Positions 48,401 through 54,900 of a DNA stretch of 64,000 nucleotides are shown here, piece after piece; within the stretch, counting starts at the first letter, position 1; each line of letters starts with the position of its first letter. Origin of the DNA: Gymnorhina tibicen (taxonomy: Eukaryota > Chordata > Aves > Passeriformes > Artamidae); the NCBI GenBank assembly GCA_013399875.1, contig VXAZ01009672.1:1054001-1118000 (forward strand), read 5' to 3'. Under the pieces are notes generated by a model that was not told the origin of the DNA, did no database searches, and saw nothing but the letters and a program-made list of their open reading frames with translations. The translations under genes were made by a program, and so were the position numbers.

Positions 48401-50434
48401 ACATGCGGGTAAGTCTAGCGCTCACTGGGGGAAAACATGGAGTATCTTCTCGTTAGCTGAATGTCCTGACAGCAGAACTGAGCTTTTAATGACAATCGCT
48501 TAAACCTTCAGTATGAGGCATTTCTTACACACAGACATGCAGAGCAGTGTGCTGATCTCCAGGAACTGCTGGATCTCTCAGGAGAGTAACCTACCCACAG
48601 CAAACATGCTTCTCCTATGAGACAGTAGGTTTAGGAAAGCCCAGAGCTGTACCCATGTCTAAGAATAGCTCAGGTCTCCCAAGCTCAAGAGAAACTAATG
48701 TGCCAAACTGTTTTTTATTTGATGGACAACCAGCAATTGTCATAGAAAGATTCAATGTTTCTTGTCTGTTTTATTAAACTCTTCACTGGAAATTGAAAAA
48801 CGTGAAAACCAAAAAAGTCAGCAAAAACCCCACCCCTTTATGCCAACAATTGACTTGCTGGGTTCTTTGCTTTTATTTGTTATGATTTTTTTTCACTGAG
48901 AACACACATTTTATGTAGACACTGTTAGAGAAAATGTAATTACCTGGGTTTTTTTAATCTATTTTCCTCAGAAGATCTCTCTGTTCCCCAGTCATCTTTG
49001 CCACACCACTGACATGCAGAGATTTTGGGGGTGTCTGCAGGCAATGGGGTACATCCACAAGGGATGGTGACACTCAGGAGGTTGATTTTCATCCTTAGGC
49101 AAAACCTGGCTCAGACATTCACATTAAGTCCTGTTCTGTGGCTACTGAAGAACTACTACTTCCCATCCCTCACAGACACAGGTAGTGGGATAGATTCCAG
49201 GACATATTTCTCACAAGAACCTCAGATTCCCACTGGAAGAAAAGGAAAATGTTTTGAAATCCTGAATTGACAAGCAGTCCCGTTACATTACAATCATCTG
49301 CATCTCATAAAGCTTTCCAGCTGCAAAGTCATTACTGATCCCACTGACCTTTTCCCCTCATCTGGGCTGATCCAGCAGGCGCTGAGGCCCCAGCTCCCAT
49401 CCCCATTGCCCAAGCCTGCTGGTTCCATTGATTTACCATGCAGCCATTTCTTGGGCAGTGGGTGGGCAGGGCTGTGTGGGAGGGACACGGTGCCCTTGCT
49501 GAGCCACCAGGACCCAGCCTAGCACGGACCGAGCAACATGCCCAGCACCTCCTCGTGGCTATGTTGGCCTTCTCTGATCAAAGGTAACAAACACCCAGTT
49601 TTGAGGTACACAGGACCCACTGTGTCTATGTAAGTTCCTGATGGAAAACAAACTGCAGTTGGTTTTAACATCAGCAGCTTTGATTTTTAAATGCACATAA
49701 TCTACTGTTGTGGTCAGATACTACAAAGCTTCCATTTAATAAAGGACTGGTTTTCTGAAGTGCTATCGCATATCCAAAGCTCTCTTTGGAGGGTGAGGTT
49801 TGTGCCCTTAACATACACAGTGTACCACAAACCTGGACCCCATCCACATGGGAACACCTGTTCTCCAAGTGCTGTTAACATAACCCCTTCTGGGTGTTCG
49901 CTGCTTCACAGAAACATCAAACTAAAGAGTACCACAAACAAACAAACAAACAAACATGTATCATTACTTGTTTGTACCCTAAATCCACATTTTCATCTTT
50001 TTTCTTGCTTGGGCAATAGCAAGTGCCTATGTTCAATAGATACTTTAATGTGCAGGGCTCTCATGTGTAGAAGGTGATAGTTCATGCAAAACACTGAAAA
50101 GAAGCCAAATGCTGATATGAAACCCTGTCCCATCAATTTCAGTGGTTTCAAACAATGCTACAGAAAACACCTATTTTGGCTGCTTGAACACTATAGTGGG
50201 ACTGTACTGAGACAGTAGTTTTGAAGAACTAGTTCTGGCAATCTCACTTGCTTTCTCTTGTTTTGTGCACAGCAAACGGGACCAATCAGTGCTACTCTGG
50301 TGATGACCCGCCCCGTGAAGGGGCCCCGTACTGTTGAGTTGGACTTGGAAATGATCACTGTTAACACAGTCATCAACTTCAGAGGAAGCTCTGTCATCCG
50401 GCTGAGGATATTCGTATCACAGTACTCCTTCTAA
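6386..50434 (+). CDS. FBLN5: Fibulin-5, whole gene (11 coding exons, 444 residues)
   Basis: Secreted extracellular-matrix glycoprotein that organises elastic fibres: in known members it binds tropoelastin, fibrillin-1 and LOXL1, and cell integrins through an RGD. Joined exons: 6386-6402, 8535-8589, 11005-11056, 12213-12455, 37478-37600, 40367-40483, 41415-41534, 44323-44445, 44991-45117, 48213-48408, 50273-50434; sum 1335 nt, frame open throughout, every intron GT..AG. Order: signal peptide 1-23, atypical cbEGF1 with RGD 54-56 and Pro/Tyr-rich insert (42-122), five cbEGF modules starting D-x-D/N-E-C at 123, 164, 203, 243 and 284, then the fibulin C-terminal domain from about 330 to 444, ending QYSF (human QYPF). 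Length is four residues below human, all in the exon-4 insert. No frameshift or missing exon; the gene looks functional. Confidence 0.97.
6590..6712. promoter_or_regulatory. Candidate intronic regulatory element
   Basis: Seen: CpG-containing sequence at about 6590-6650, unusual against the CpG-poor surroundings, followed by TGAAGTTAATTA at 6674-6685 and again at 6697-6708, a 23-bp spacing. TTAATTA is a common homeodomain core. The location, 200-300 bp into intron 1, is typical for enhancers. No function can be shown from one sequence. Confidence 0.25.
8024..8150 (+). mobile_element. MIR SINE relic in intron 1
   Basis: The order of sequence follows the MIR consensus: a tRNA-like GGTTTAGCGGTTGGAG, then GATTCAGGACCTCCTG, then CTGTGAGCTTAGGCA and finally TTTACCCATCTGTAAAAC, which corresponds to the MIR core and 3' part (CCCATCTGTAAAATG). 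It is an ancient tRNA-derived SINE shared across amniotes, here divergent but nearly full core length. No target-site duplication is visible. Confidence 0.68.
8535..8589 (+). CDS. FBLN5: FBLN5 coding exon 2 (signal peptide)
   Basis: Acceptor ACAG at 8531-8534, donor GTGAGA at 8590. One base completes R6, then 18 codons, residues 7-24: ILTAFTLAV then CLSSSGKAQ. Human has ILTVTILAL then CLPSPGNAQ, so the hydrophobic core and small-residue cleavage region correspond residue by residue. Signal cleavage is predicted after the Ala at 23 (GKA|Q). Ends in phase 0. Confidence 0.92.
8590..11004 (+). other. FBLN5: FBLN5 intron 2
   Basis: A 2.4-kb intron, GTGAGA..TTTTAG, with a pyrimidine-rich tract before the acceptor. 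No repeat family, RNA gene or alternative exon is recognised. Confidence 0.85.
11005..11056 (+). CDS. FBLN5: FBLN5 coding exon 3
   Basis: Encodes residues 25-41 ([17 protein letters not shown]) plus one base of D42. Human has [17 protein letters not shown], so the identity is unambiguous. The acceptor AG is at 11003-11004; a CAG immediately after (11005-11007) offers a NAGNAG alternative that would drop one glutamine. 11005 is chosen because it preserves the human length. Donor GTAGGA at 11057; ends phase 1. Confidence 0.92.
11057..12212 (+). other. FBLN5: FBLN5 intron 3
   Basis: A 1.16-kb intron, GTAGGA..CCAG. Contains a degenerate TG/TA-rich microsatellite near 11158-11242. No other feature recognised. 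Confidence 0.85.
11158..11242. repeat. Imperfect (TG)n/(TA)n microsatellite
   Basis: Interrupted runs of GTGTGT and ATGTATATA, ending in a pure GTGTGTGTGTGTG stretch near 11230-11241. Lies in FBLN5 intron 3. Confidence 0.85.
12213..12455 (+). CDS. FBLN5: FBLN5 coding exon 4 (cbEGF1 with RGD and proline-rich insert)
   Basis: The largest internal coding exon, 243 nt, phase 1 at both ends. Encodes residues 42-122: [12 protein letters not shown], then the integrin-binding RGD at 54-56 (codons 12248-12256, same residue numbers as human), then [11 protein letters not shown]. After R77 comes an insert rich in Pro and Tyr ([14 protein letters not shown] near the middle), then [18 protein letters not shown]. 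The insert is four residues shorter than human, which accounts for the whole length difference. R77, reported as a protease-cleavage site in human fibulin-5, is retained, but the next residue is Ser instead of Gly. Confidence 0.96.
13221..13246. repeat. A-rich simple repeat
   Basis: A run of 15 A followed by GAAAAGAAAAA in intron 4. No adjoining retrotransposed sequence is recognised. Confidence 0.85.
13963..13993. repeat. Short tandem duplication, period 17
   Basis: TGTATCTGTGTGCC occurs at 13963-13976 and again at 13980-13993 in intron 4. Looks like a replication-slippage duplication. Confidence 0.8.
17061..17130 (+). mobile_element. MIR SINE fragment abutting a CR1
   Basis: The order of sequence (AGTTGGTGGCTAAGGC, then TTGGGTTGGAGGAG, then TTCAGTTCCTGGCTTTGCCA) follows the 5' tRNA-like and core part of MIR. 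It breaks off where the CR1 3' fragment begins at about 17138, suggesting that the CR1 landed in or beside the older MIR. Confidence 0.5.
17138..17281 (+). mobile_element. CR1 LINE 3' end (5'-truncated)
   Basis: Classic avian CR1 3' untranslated end: CACTGGAAGTGTTCAAGAAA, GGTTGGACTCAATGGTCTC, then a terminal ATTCTGTG repeated twice at 17266-17281. CR1 is the dominant bird LINE and inserts as short 5'-truncated copies without a poly(A) tail. Only about 145 bp remain, with no coding part. Confidence 0.88.
17486..17902 (+). mobile_element. Solo LTR of an avian endogenous retrovirus
   Basis: Begins TGTCCTGGTTCCAGCC and ends AAGCCACAACA, giving the TGT..ACA inverted termini of an LTR, 417 bp. Flanks are CCAGC (17481-17485) and CCAGT (17903-17907), a target-site duplication with one mismatch. 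The interior carries GGAGGGGGCACGGCCAGGAC and a degenerate polyadenylation signal AGTAAA at 17776-17781, both resembling a widespread LTR type in birds. No internal gag, pol or env sequence adjoins, so this is a recombined solo LTR. The family name is not assigned. Confidence 0.8.
21600..21690. repeat. T-rich low-complexity with (TTGG)n and (TTG)n
   Basis: A T-rich tract containing GGTTGGTTGGTTGG (about 21641-21653) and TTGTTGTTGTTGTTG (about 21665-21685). On the minus strand it yields an artefactual poly-Gln and Lys-rich open frame. Confidence 0.9.
21899..21940. repeat. Tandem duplication, two 21-bp units
   Basis: The unit GACTGGAACCCAGCAGTAGG plus T occurs twice head to tail without mismatch (21899-21919 and 21920-21940). 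The perfect identity suggests a recent slippage event or a polymorphic VNTR. Confidence 0.9.
23325..23370. repeat. Direct repeat, period 30
   Basis: GTGTAAGAGAACTTTA occurs at 23325-23340 and at 23355-23370, separated by related sequence. A local duplication in intron 4. Confidence 0.85.
24620..25053 (+). mobile_element. Degraded CR1 LINE fragment (3' portion)
   Basis: The order of blocks follows the CR1 ORF2 end and 3' UTR: GGTGGCTAGAGGGTGGCAGC (end of coding part), AGGAAGGGCTGAGAGAAG, then GAAATTCTTATTAGTTGTAA, CACTGGAACAGAGGTTC, GGAGAAATTCAAACCTCAAC, CCTGAGCAGCCTGACTGAA and a last GGACCAGATGACTTACAGAA. The copy is substantially diverged and its reading frame is destroyed. Both ends are approximate. 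Confidence 0.72.
26079..26095. repeat. (CT)n microsatellite
   Basis: Eight CT dinucleotides in intron 4, followed by CCCCCT. Confidence 0.85.
26367..26472. repeat. AT-rich TAATTAAT low-complexity cluster
   Basis: About 100 bp built from repeats of GATGAATAATTAAT and AATTAATAAAT, including two near-identical copies of TGATGAATAATTAATATT. Probably slippage-expanded AT-rich sequence, although it offers many homeodomain-like TAATTA cores. Confidence 0.8.
31375..31745 (-). mobile_element. Ancient CR1/L3-like LINE fragment, antisense
   Basis: Read on the minus strand, the segment corresponds to part of the reverse-transcriptase coding region of CR1/L3-clade LINEs. On the plus strand the recognisable landmarks, in order, are GACCTTGCATTTGTCTGT, TTGTGATCCTCTGCATTTT, GTGGGCCAAAACCAGATCCT and GATTCTCTCTTGATAATTTT. 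Heavily diverged, with no usable frame. Limits are approximate. Confidence 0.5.
36794..36900. repeat. Poly(A) run, then poly(G) run
   Basis: A homopolymer of 21 A (36794-36814) and, 75 bp on, about nine G at 36890-36898 followed by AGGGGGAGG. In intron 4, shortly before exon 5. Both are error-prone in assemblies. Confidence 0.85.
37478..37600 (+). CDS. FBLN5: FBLN5 coding exon 5 (cbEGF2)
   Basis: 123 nt, phase 1 to 1, residues 123-163. One complete calcium-binding EGF module: begins [16 protein letters not shown] and contains [12 protein letters not shown], the Asn beta-hydroxylation/Ca-binding signature C-x-N-x4-Y/F-x-C-x-C. Nearly identical to human (one difference is T to S in DECASDSHQ). 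Acceptor TTGCAG, donor GTAAAA. Confidence 0.97.
37601..40366 (+). other. FBLN5: FBLN5 intron 5
   Basis: 2.8 kb, GTAAAA..CCACAG. A GC-richer stretch near 38340-38640 has overlapping open frames on both strands but no recognisable product. No repeat family identified. Confidence 0.85.
40367..40483 (+). CDS. FBLN5: FBLN5 coding exon 6 (cbEGF3)
   Basis: 117 nt, phase 1 to 1, residues 164-202: [38 protein letters not shown]. Differs from human at a single visible position (NDDG for NEDG). Codons are more GC-rich than the flanking introns. Acceptor CCACAG, donor GTATGA. Confidence 0.97.
40484..41414 (+). other. FBLN5: FBLN5 intron 6
   Basis: 0.93 kb, GTATGA..CATAG. Nothing else recognised. Confidence 0.85.
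41415..41534 (+). CDS. FBLN5: FBLN5 coding exon 7 (cbEGF4)
   Basis: 120 nt, phase 1 to 1, residues 203-242: [40 protein letters not shown]. Contains all six cysteines and the calcium-binding Asp/Asn/Glu pattern. The end reads N240-C-S where human has H-C-S, so a formal Asn-X-Ser sequon appears, though N-C-S is rarely used. Acceptor CATAG, donor GTAACT. Confidence 0.97.
43402..43488 (-). mobile_element. MIR SINE relic, antisense
   Basis: Plus-strand order AAAAGTGATTTGCCTGGGAG, CAGAGCTGGGAATAAGAAC, GGGAGTTCCTGGCTGGGGCT follows the reverse complement of the MIR core (GTGACTTGCCCAAGG, GAGCTGGGATTAGAACC). Ancient and diverged. Confidence 0.58.
43910..43963. repeat. A-rich low-complexity tract
   Basis: About 50 bp almost entirely A, with scattered G and T. 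In intron 7, not clearly the tail of any element. Confidence 0.9.
44323..44445 (+). CDS. FBLN5: FBLN5 coding exon 8 (cbEGF5)
   Basis: 123 nt, phase 1 to 1, residues 243-283: [41 protein letters not shown]. Human has DDNRSC at the end, where the Asn (283) is an annotated N-glycosylation site; here it is Ser279, so that sequon is absent. Acceptor CTGCAG, donor GTAAGA. Confidence 0.97.
44446..44990 (+). other. FBLN5: FBLN5 intron 8
   Basis: The shortest intron, 545 bp, GTAAGA..TTTTAG. Nothing else seen. Confidence 0.9.
44991..45117 (+). CDS. FBLN5: FBLN5 coding exon 9 (cbEGF6)
   Basis: 127 nt, residues 284-325 plus two bases of N326: [42 protein letters not shown]. The N292-F-T sequon matches human Asn296. 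The donor is GTGAGT at 45118; splicing after two bases of the codon is required to give N-R-C-M-C with the next exon as in human (reading on would hit TGA). It starts phase 1 and ends phase 2, closing the run of symmetric EGF exons. Confidence 0.95.
45303..45416. repeat. (ATATG)n microsatellite
   Basis: About 22 near-perfect pentamer units over 114 bp, with one TATATATG interruption near 45360 and a variant ATATGGTAT at the end. Sits 26 bp before the duplicated block, so it may have contributed to the assembly break. Confidence 0.95.
45442..45843. repeat. Direct duplication flanking a single N (likely assembly artefact)
   Basis: 45442-45636 (195 bp) recurs as 45638-45843 (206 bp), both starting GACTGGAAAAACCAGTATCA and ending CAAAGAGTTTCT, separated by one N at 45637. 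Differences seen: an 11-bp insertion in the second copy (GTAATAAGAGACTTTCACTT against GTAATAATTAC) and a C/T change (TTTACTAGTAG against TTTATTAGTAG). This is the pattern of two haplotypes placed end to end around an unresolved gap. Confidence 0.9.
46745..47647 (+). mobile_element. Long degraded CR1/L3-like LINE fragment
   Basis: About 0.9 kb whose blocks follow, in order, the reverse-transcriptase 3' half of CR1/L3-clade LINEs: CCAAAGGCTTCTGAAAAGAC, TGCAGAGGTCTGAGCTGGAC, ATAAGCAACCTGGGAAAAAG, AATGGCAGATAAAACTCA, GATTTGAGGGTTGTTCTAG, AGAAGCAATGAGGATGATCA, ATGGAATAGCTTCC and finally GAAATGCATTAATAGCTGAT. Many stops and indels; inactive. Old age suggests insertion before modern birds radiated. 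Confidence 0.72.
48213..48408 (+). CDS. FBLN5: FBLN5 coding exon 10 (fibulin C-terminal domain, first part)
   Basis: 196 nt: one base completing N326, then residues 327-391. Starts [20 protein letters not shown], continues [18 protein letters not shown] and ends [11 protein letters not shown]. Differs from human only slightly (RDMDVV to RVMDMV, VPAD to VPSD). This domain mediates LOXL1 and tropoelastin-related interactions in known fibulin-5. Acceptor ATCAG, donor GTAAGT; ends in phase 0. Confidence 0.97.
48409..50272 (+). other. FBLN5: FBLN5 intron 10
   Basis: 1.86 kb, GTAAGT..GCACAG. Contains a (CAAA)n microsatellite; otherwise nothing recognised. Confidence 0.85.
49934..49956. repeat. (CAAA)n microsatellite
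   Basis: Five CAAA units in intron 10. Confidence 0.9.
50273..50434 (+). CDS. FBLN5: FBLN5 coding exon 11 (C-terminus and stop)
   Basis: 162 nt, 53 codons plus TAA at 50432-50434. Begins [18 protein letters not shown], continues [16 protein letters not shown] then [17 protein letters not shown]. Human ends RLRIYVSQYPF, so the fibulin fold is complete and the stop aligns. Acceptor GTGCACAG. Confidence 0.97.
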   Translation, partial: QTGPISATLVMTRPVKGPRTVELDLEMITVNTVINFRGSSVIRLRIFVSQYSF

Positions 50435-51135
50435 ACCTCGAGTTTGTGCCCTGGAAACATTAAGCCAAAAGAGACAGTTCCTCCTCTGCAGAACTCTCTC
50501 CTCAAAAGCCAGTACGTATAGCAGCTCCAGACCAAATTACTATTTCCACAGACCCGGTGACCTATGCCTGTCTGAACAGGGAGGCCTCTTCATGCACAGT
50601 CCCTACCAGGATGCAGACATCTGAAGATGTATTGTCAGCAGATCTCGTATGATTCTGTATGTGGTCATGTATTTTAAGGACTCTTCTTCTCACTGTAAAC
50701 ACTTCTAGGGCATGAGTCTATGTGAAAGACTGTGAACCTTTGTAGCTCCAAGGCTGCTTAGCAGAAAGCACCAAAGAAACTGAGGAAAAAGCTGGCTTTT
50801 GCAATCTTGCCTTTTTTTAATGTTTTTTTTTGTTATAAATGAAAAGCAGACAAACAAGCAGAAACAGAAACAAAAAACCCGCCTATTGAAACAAGGGACC
50901 ACAGAAGTCCTAATTTGCATTCCCAGTTATCTCTGGAATTATCAGTCAGGCACTTTGTTTCAATTCACCCTGCATTTGTCTTAGTTTCACCTGTTTTTTC
51001 TTTCATTCTATTTTATAGTTAAAATTCATTGTAAATTCATTCCAAAAAACATGTTGTACTATGTAACCTTTTGCTTTCTGACAAAGTGTCACATGTTTGG
51101 GTTCCTTTCCGTATTAAATCTTTCTATATAACAGA
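50435..51135 (+). other. FBLN5: FBLN5 3' UTR
   Basis: About 0.7 kb after the stop, similar to mammalian FBLN5 in length. It contains T-rich stretches near 50812-50832. The 3' boundary is inferred from the ATTAAA signal; no transcript evidence is available. Confidence 0.7.
51113..51118 (+). promoter_or_regulatory. FBLN5: Polyadenylation signal ATTAAA
   Basis: ATTAAA, the commonest variant hexamer, within CCGTATTAAATCTTTC. A GU-rich GATGGTGTGTTTT follows at about 51158-51170, the expected downstream element, so cleavage is likely near 51130-51140. Confidence 0.7.
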
Positions 51136-51599
51136 GTTCATAGAAATCTATCACTGGATGGTGTGTTTTACAACATTTAGGATTTTATCCTTATTTACAC
51201 TCCAGATCTTTGACACAAGCCTCCACTGCCAGAATAGCATCCAGCCTAAGTAGGGACTTGAGAGCAGATAAGAATCAGAATTTTATTTTTCCCTGTTTTC
51301 CTGAGTGTGATAGTTGCAAACAGTTTGTAATGGCTACAAGGTAGTAATACTAACTCTGTAGTTATGGCTGCAATTAATCTCCTGTTCAAAGACCACTCAG
51401 GTCAGACCTGTCCAAATTTCTTCAGAAAATATGAATTGGTCTTTTCACTTGCAGTCTCTCTCCTACACTTCTAACATGGGGGGAAATAGCTGAAAAGGAC
51501 TAGGACCAGTCTTATTCATGCTTCTACTGCAAAGCAGACCAGACTATACCAGTACCCCAGTCTCAAACGATGGGATCCCACAGTTTCCATGGGCATTGT

Positions 51600-51968
51600 T
51601 TTCTCAGGTATAACTGCTGTAACCAATAGAAAGTTTCTTCTAAAGTCTAATCTGAATCTCCGTTGTAATCTGTTGTTTTTTAGCCTACTTCCAGTAGAAA
51701 TTGAGAACAGTTTATCTTCCCCTTTGCAGCAGTCTAACATGTCTGAAGACTGTTGTCATGTCTCCCCTCAGACTGTTCTTCTCTAGTCTAAACAAACCCA
51801 ATTCTTTTGGTCTTTCCTCATACATCCCATTTTCTGGACCTTTGATCATTCTTGTTGCTCTCATCTGGAGTATCTCCAGTTGGTTCACATCACATCTTTT
51901 TTGAAGCACAGCGCCCAAAACTATGAGAAGTATTCCAGCTGAGGCCTCTCAGTGCTAAGCTAAATCTA
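51600..51968 (-). mobile_element. CR1 LINE fragment, antisense
   Basis: The minus-strand frame at 51712-51918 retains a recognisable CR1 ORF2 C-terminus: LQMRATRMIKGPENG, then YEERPKELGLFRLEK and LRGDMTTVF, matching the conserved pattern RATRMI-x-G, YEER-L-ELGLFSLEKRRLRGDLI. Towards 51626 the antisense of AGATTTAGATTAGA-like CR1 sequence follows. Truncated at both ends, so not mobile. Lies about 0.5 kb beyond the FBLN5 poly(A) site. Confidence 0.85.
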
Positions 51969-54900
51969 TATGTATGTTTAATAATTTGGAAAAAAAAATT
52001 AAAATTGTATAGTTGGAAGGTATAATGCATGTTGAAGCCACTGGCACTTTGGTCTTTTATTTTAATAGGGATGAGGGTTTATATGCCTTTTTCTTAAATT
52101 TGTGTGAAACAAGCTCTTTTGCTTTGTTTTTCCCTTACTGGTTTATTTGCTCTCTAGCACCACTAGGACAGGAAGGATAAGCTTTGCTTTGTCTTTTGAG
52201 AACTGGAAGTCCTTAGTGCTACTTGGGAGAAGGAGTTTACAAAGGTTATAATGTGAGCAACTAGGAGCAGAGTAGCAGTATTATGTGAGGTTTTCATTAA
52301 AGTGGAGTATTAAATGAGAGAATAAAGACTTAGAAAGTTATTACAACACAGACTGCATGACACAGTCAGAAAACTGACTCTTGTTCCTAGTAAGCTTTGT
52401 GAACCAGTAGAGACTCTGCTCTTTTTCCTTGTACTCAGCTTGAAGGAAGCCCTGATACTCTCAGCAGAAACACTGAGTTTAGCAGCTTCCGTTTCTTAAT
52501 GGTTTAAAGGTTTTCTCTCTGCTGCTACAACATCCTGGGATGCTGTGGCTCAAAGCTCTGTCCTTTATTGTAAAAACAAAAAGGCTGGAGACTGACTCCA
52601 GGGTTTAGTGGGCCAAGCTGAAGGCAGAAAGCCAGTGAGTTTTATGAGCAGCCAACTTGGAGGAGATAAATGCAGAGGAAATGGGCAGAGAAATATCAGA
52701 AACAAGAATTTGTTTCCTGAGTGTATCATGGCTCATCAAAAAACAGTCTTGAAGGGAAAAATAGAGATGATCAGGAAGGAGGAATGATAGTTTATAACCG
52801 TGGGACTAAAAGTGCTCCTGTTCCAGATGATGGAAATAAAGCATGGGAAATATGCAGGCTCTGGTGGACCAGAGAGCAGCCGAGGGACAGGCAGGGTCTT
52901 GCACTGAAGATGCCCAACTCTTAAAATGCTGACAGCTTTCCCAGTGCTTAAAATCCCCTCTTCTTCCCTTAAAATCCCCTTTTTATGCCCCTATGTTATG
53001 GCTTCTTCATGCCCAGCTGAGGAGTCCTCTCTTCCTGCCACCACATCACCTCCTGGAGCACAAGCGCACCCTCTTAGACACCAGACAGTTTGTCACTTCT
53101 GGCCTGTTCTCCCATGGCCCCCACATACCAACCTGATTTAACCCTAATTTAGAAACATCAAAACCCAGAGGAATTCCATAACAAAACACTTTGTTAAAAG
53201 AGTAAAGCTTGAATGCTTGGTTTCAGCAGGGTCCAGCAAATACTCATAAAACAATATTACACTTTCTATATAAACATTCTGCGCCTTAAAAAAAAGTGTA
53301 AAGTCTGGAAACAAAGGAATTCAGCCACTTCTCAACCGCCATAACATCTTTCATCACTCACTATCACTCCAGCCAACTTAAACTTTGCCAAAATATATGC
53401 CAGTCTCAAAATAATAAATTACTAGCAGTTTATAACATTTAAACTCTCTGTTTCCTAGTCAGGGGTCTGTTTTCAATAGACTAGCGCCGACTCAAATATT
53501 ACAGCAATTCTCACCAAATAAAAAAAGAGGACTACGCATGTCAGGGTTTTACAGCAGGAAAGTTAAAAATGCAAACTTGCAACTGCTGCTTATATTCATG
53601 TTCTTCTTTGAGGCCAGGACTCCTCAAAAGCAGACAGAATTCCAGGTCTGCTCAGAAAACGATTCTTTATTCTAACCCGCTGCCAAGGACTTTCTAACAT
53701 GAAGAGTTTTACCTTGTGGTTAATGGCCAGTATTCTGACCAGCACCAGGGGAAGGCACAGACCCCGGTCTGGGTGCGTGTGGCTTCCCTCTGGCTCTGCT
53801 TGCTCAGGCTGGCAGAGCTGTTCCCTTGCCAAGCAGGGAAGGGACAGCTCTTTGCCTCTCCTGCCTGTCATCTGTCATGTCTGTTTGAACATAGGTCCTC
53901 AGCAGAAACACTGCCCTCCACTATGTGTTTGTACAGCAACTATTGCCAGTGCAATAACTGGAATAAAGGCAAAAGAAAGCAGATATGGCAGTAATATTTG
54001 ATACAGATCACAATGATTGGGAAGGAGAAGCTATTCTGATAAATGAAAAAAGTGATTCATGCTAGTTGGGTTAGGTGCCAGAGGGAGTAGAATGGGTCCT
54101 ATCATCTGGCTTATTTGACTTTGAGATATTTTTAGGGAATTTACTTTTTTGACACAGACCACAAAATGTTATTTCACCCAAGAGTTTCCTGGATTCCACA
54201 GAACTGCTTTTCAACTGGTGATTCTCTCTGACTACAATAACTTTGTTAAAAATAACTAAATTTCTTCTGAGAACCTGGTCACCCACCATCACTGAGTGTA
54301 GTGTCCAGGGCCATTCATACAGAGCTCTCTCCTCTTCAGCTGGGGGCCTGTATTCATATTTACCTTTTTTTTGACTTAGCCTTCAGAAGAGCCAGCTTTT
54401 ATTGTCTCGCAGAACTTGCATATTAATTTTTCTCTGTCTAGAGCAGGCAGAACAATATAATCAGTACAGCTTGTGGTCATGCAAGTTCTCCAGTCTGGCT
54501 TATTCACAAAATATGCTACTGAATATCTTCCACAGCATGTAGCTGTACTAGAACACAATGAAAATGTAATAGCATAAAGATGTTTTAAAAAAAAGGAATA
54601 AAAGTATGCCCTAATGTTATTCAATCCTGACAGGCATTATTGTCAAAATAAATCTCTATACTGAATGGACAAACCCCTCATCTGGTGTTAATCTGCCTGA
54701 CTGATGCTTTTCAATGAAAAGATAACAAGTGTCCTTAGAATCTTCCCTGTGTACGTGTAAAGCACTGCACATGTATCTGTATACAAGAGAATTCACAGAA
54801 GCTACAGAAGTGGTAGTGTGGCTCTGCATTTGGAAGTCAAAAAGCTGTAAGACAACATGGCACAAGCAAATTCTGTTTCCTCATCTGACCCAGTGCAGAC

